From contig CAMOGO010000111.1 in assembly GCA_946614075.1 (NCBI GenBank), positions 1 through 5,250 of the forward strand: a stretch of DNA of 5,250 nt. Direction: 5' to 3'. Below, one piece after another: positions 3,843-5,250 of the stretch. The notes below the pieces were generated by a model, which had not been told where the DNA came from, did not search any database, and saw only the letters and a list, made by a program, of their open reading frames with translations. This DNA is from an uncultured Lachnospiraceae bacterium (lineage in GTDB: Bacteria > Bacillota_A > Clostridia > Lachnospirales > Lachnospiraceae). Position numbers and translations under genes: made by a program. Every line of letters starts with the position of its first letter. Within the stretch, counting starts at the first letter, position 1.

Positions 3843-5250
3843 CTACAGGAAGCATTTCTTGGCGACTTCGGGATCGAGCTCCTTGTTCTGGATAACGCCG
3901 ATCAGGAAGTAGACGATGCCGCCGACGAGCAGGCCGGCTACAACCTCGTGGATGTGGAACGGCAGGATCTTGACCTGGTTGAAGAAAACGTAGGTCGTGA
4001 CGCCGCACAGGATCGAGCCGATGCAGCAGGCGGAGCTGCCCTTTTTCCAGTACAGACCGCCGATCAGGGGCCAGAAGAAGGTCGTCTCAAGGCCGCCCAT
4101 GGCGAAGAGGTTGATCCACACGATGATGTCAGGCGGAGACAGGGCGATGACGAAGGCGACGATACCTAAGAGCAGGGTGATGCCCAGACTGAAGCGGGAA
4201 ACCTTGCGGTTCTGCGCCTCGGTGTCGGCTTCGGTGACATTGCCGGCTGCGCGGTCGGCGGCCAGCTTCTCTGCCTCGGCGGGGACGTCCGGATTATTTT
4301 TCCAGACATAGGTCATCAGGAGCTCCTTGATGATGGTGGCGGAGGCCAGGATCAGCAGGGAGGATACGGTCGACATGACGGCTGCCAGAGGAGCTGCCAG
4401 GAAAAGGCCGGCTGCCCAGGTAGGCATGAAATTCATGACGACGTAGGGGATGACAGCGTCGGTGCTGGCAAGGCCCTCCTCCGGCAGGAGGATCGGGGTC
4501 AGAGCGCCGGCAAAGTGCATGCCGATCATCAGGATACCGACGACGACGGTTCCGTAGATCATGGCGCGGTGCATCGACTCGGTGTCCTTAAAGCCCATGC
4601 TGCGGACAGCGGTCTGCGGCAGGCCCAGGACAGCGATGCCGACGAGCACCCAGAAGGAAATCAGGTAGCCGGGCTGGAGGGAGGTGGTCTCTGCGCCGTA
4701 GACACCCTTGCCCATCAGGTTCCAACCAGGATTATTGGCATTCAGGTAATCGATGATATTGCCCATGCCGCCGCCTGCCTTGATGACAAAGAACAGGAGC
4801 AGGAAGGTACCGATCGTCATGATGATACCCTGGACGGTATCCGTAGCGACAACGGCCTTGAAGCCGCCGAGCGCGGTGTAAAGGACGACGATGGCTGCGA
4901 ACATCGCAAGGCCAGCGCCGTAGGACATACCGGTTACGGTCTGCATCAGGGTCGCGCCGCCGATGAACTGGGCCACCATCTGGGTGATGAAGAAAACGAC
5001 CAGGCAGAGGCTGCAGAGGATGACGACAAAGGGCGACTGGTAGCGGGCCCGCAGATAGTCGGTGATGGTGACGGCACCGATCTTACGGGAGACCATCGCC
5101 AGCTTTTTACCGAGGACACCAAGGGTCAGGAAGGCGGTTCCGATCTGGATGCCTGCGACCCAGCTCTGGGTCAGACCCCAGGATGCGGCCAGGCCGGGGC
5201 CGCCGAGGAAGGAGCTCGCGCTGGTGTAGGTCGCGACGGGCGTCATGGCG
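3843..5250 (-). CDS. panF: Sodium/pantothenate symporter (partial, N-terminus beyond right edge)
   Basis: This is an inner-membrane carrier of the solute:sodium symporter family that imports pantothenate, the coenzyme A precursor, with Na+. About 468 residues are visible; E. coli PanF has 483, and alignment suggests about 49 N-terminal residues lie outside, so the ATG at 5246 is probably internal. Counting from that Met, PanF-specific blocks are TYTSASSFLGGPG (7-19), LGKKLA (45-50), VTITDYLRARYQS (59-71), AQFIGGA (92-98), LYTALGGFKA (122-131), TDTVQG (135-140), SFWVLV (197-202), LPQTAVR (209-215), GMHFAGAL (242-249), LAAPLAAVMSTVSS (283-296), ATIIKELL (303-310) and GGLETTFFWPL (384-394). Many hydrophobic helices fit the LeuT-like fold. 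The loop at about 315-351 is roughly 17 residues longer than in E. coli and rich in Ala, Glu and Asp. The stop is TAG at 3845-3843; the gene ends at the shared terminator. The promoter is outside the window. Confidence 0.9.
   Translation of the reverse strand, partial: AMTPVATYTSASSFLGGPGLAASWGLTQSWVAGIQIGTAFLTLGVLGKKLAMVSRKIGAVTITDYLRARYQSPFVVILCSLCLVVFFITQMVAQFIGGATLMQTVTGMSYGAGLAMFAAIVVLYTALGGFKAVVATDTVQGIIMTIGTFLLLFFVIKAGGGMGNIIDYLNANNPGWNLMGKGVYGAETTSLQPGYLISFWVLVGIAVLGLPQTAVRSMGFKDTESMHRAMIYGTVVVGILMIGMHFAGALTPILLPEEGLASTDAVIPYVVMNFMPTWAAGLFLAAPLAAVMSTVSSLLILASATIIKELLMTYVWKNNPDVPAEAEKLAADRAAGNVTEADTEAQNRKVSRFSLGITLLLGIVAFVIALSPPDIIVWINLFAMGGLETTFFWPLIGGLYWKKGSSACCIGSILCGVTTYVFFNQVKILPFHIHEVVAGLLVGGIVYFLIGVIQNKELDPEVAKKCFL

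Noticed and set aside
3838..3846. A further TTTCCCTAC end motif at the panF stop as a sixth array unit
   Set aside because: No CCATGGAA partner lies 28 bases away and the motif overlaps the stop codon. It may be related but does not meet the unit definition.

Overview
The window comes from a Firmicute, most likely an anaerobic Clostridia or Lachnospiraceae-type gut bacterium. This is inferred from four things: a T-box riboswitch, consensus sigma-A promoters (TTGACA-N17-TATGAT and relatives), strong AGGAGG-type ribosome binding sites, and a Tat-signal FAD reductase of a family common in gut anaerobes. The coding DNA is fairly GC-rich and the spacers are AT-richer. The taxon cannot be fixed further by eye.

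Layout. Positions 1-44 (minus) hold the first codons of metA (homoserine O-acyltransferase). Its long leader fills 45-489: a T-box riboswitch with its intrinsic terminator, then two extra hairpins between the terminator and the metA start, with a near-perfect promoter at 497-525. Positions 578-2194 (minus) encode a 538-residue Tat-exported FAD-dependent reductase of the fumarate reductase flavoprotein superfamily, substrate unknown. A 291-bp divergent spacer carries back-to-back promoters for this gene and for dapA, with two palindromes at the flavoprotein promoter. Positions 2486-3373 (plus) encode DapA, the first committed enzyme of lysine/diaminopimelate synthesis. A 469-bp convergent spacer (3374-3842) is unusually rich in repeats. 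It holds three degenerate 41-nt tandem units and five units built from two conserved 8-9-nt ends, separated by about 20 variable bases. The bidirectional terminator shared by dapA and panF is itself one of the five. Positions 3843 to the right edge (minus) encode most of PanF, the sodium/pantothenate symporter.

How they fit together. metA and dapA are both branch-point genes of the aspartate family (methionine and lysine/peptidoglycan). PanF supplies the coenzyme A precursor. Each gene appears to be its own transcription unit, so this is a housekeeping neighbourhood rather than one operon. The flavoprotein is the accessory-looking member.

The best leads for novelty are in the non-coding DNA: the five-member CCATGGAA-N20-TTTCCCTGT array, the in-frame duplication of the flavoprotein gene's last codons and stop, the 41-nt repeats that also resemble the dapA 3' end, and the palindromes beside the T-box terminator. 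No new defence system, CRISPR array, transposase or RNA gene other than the T-box leader was seen.
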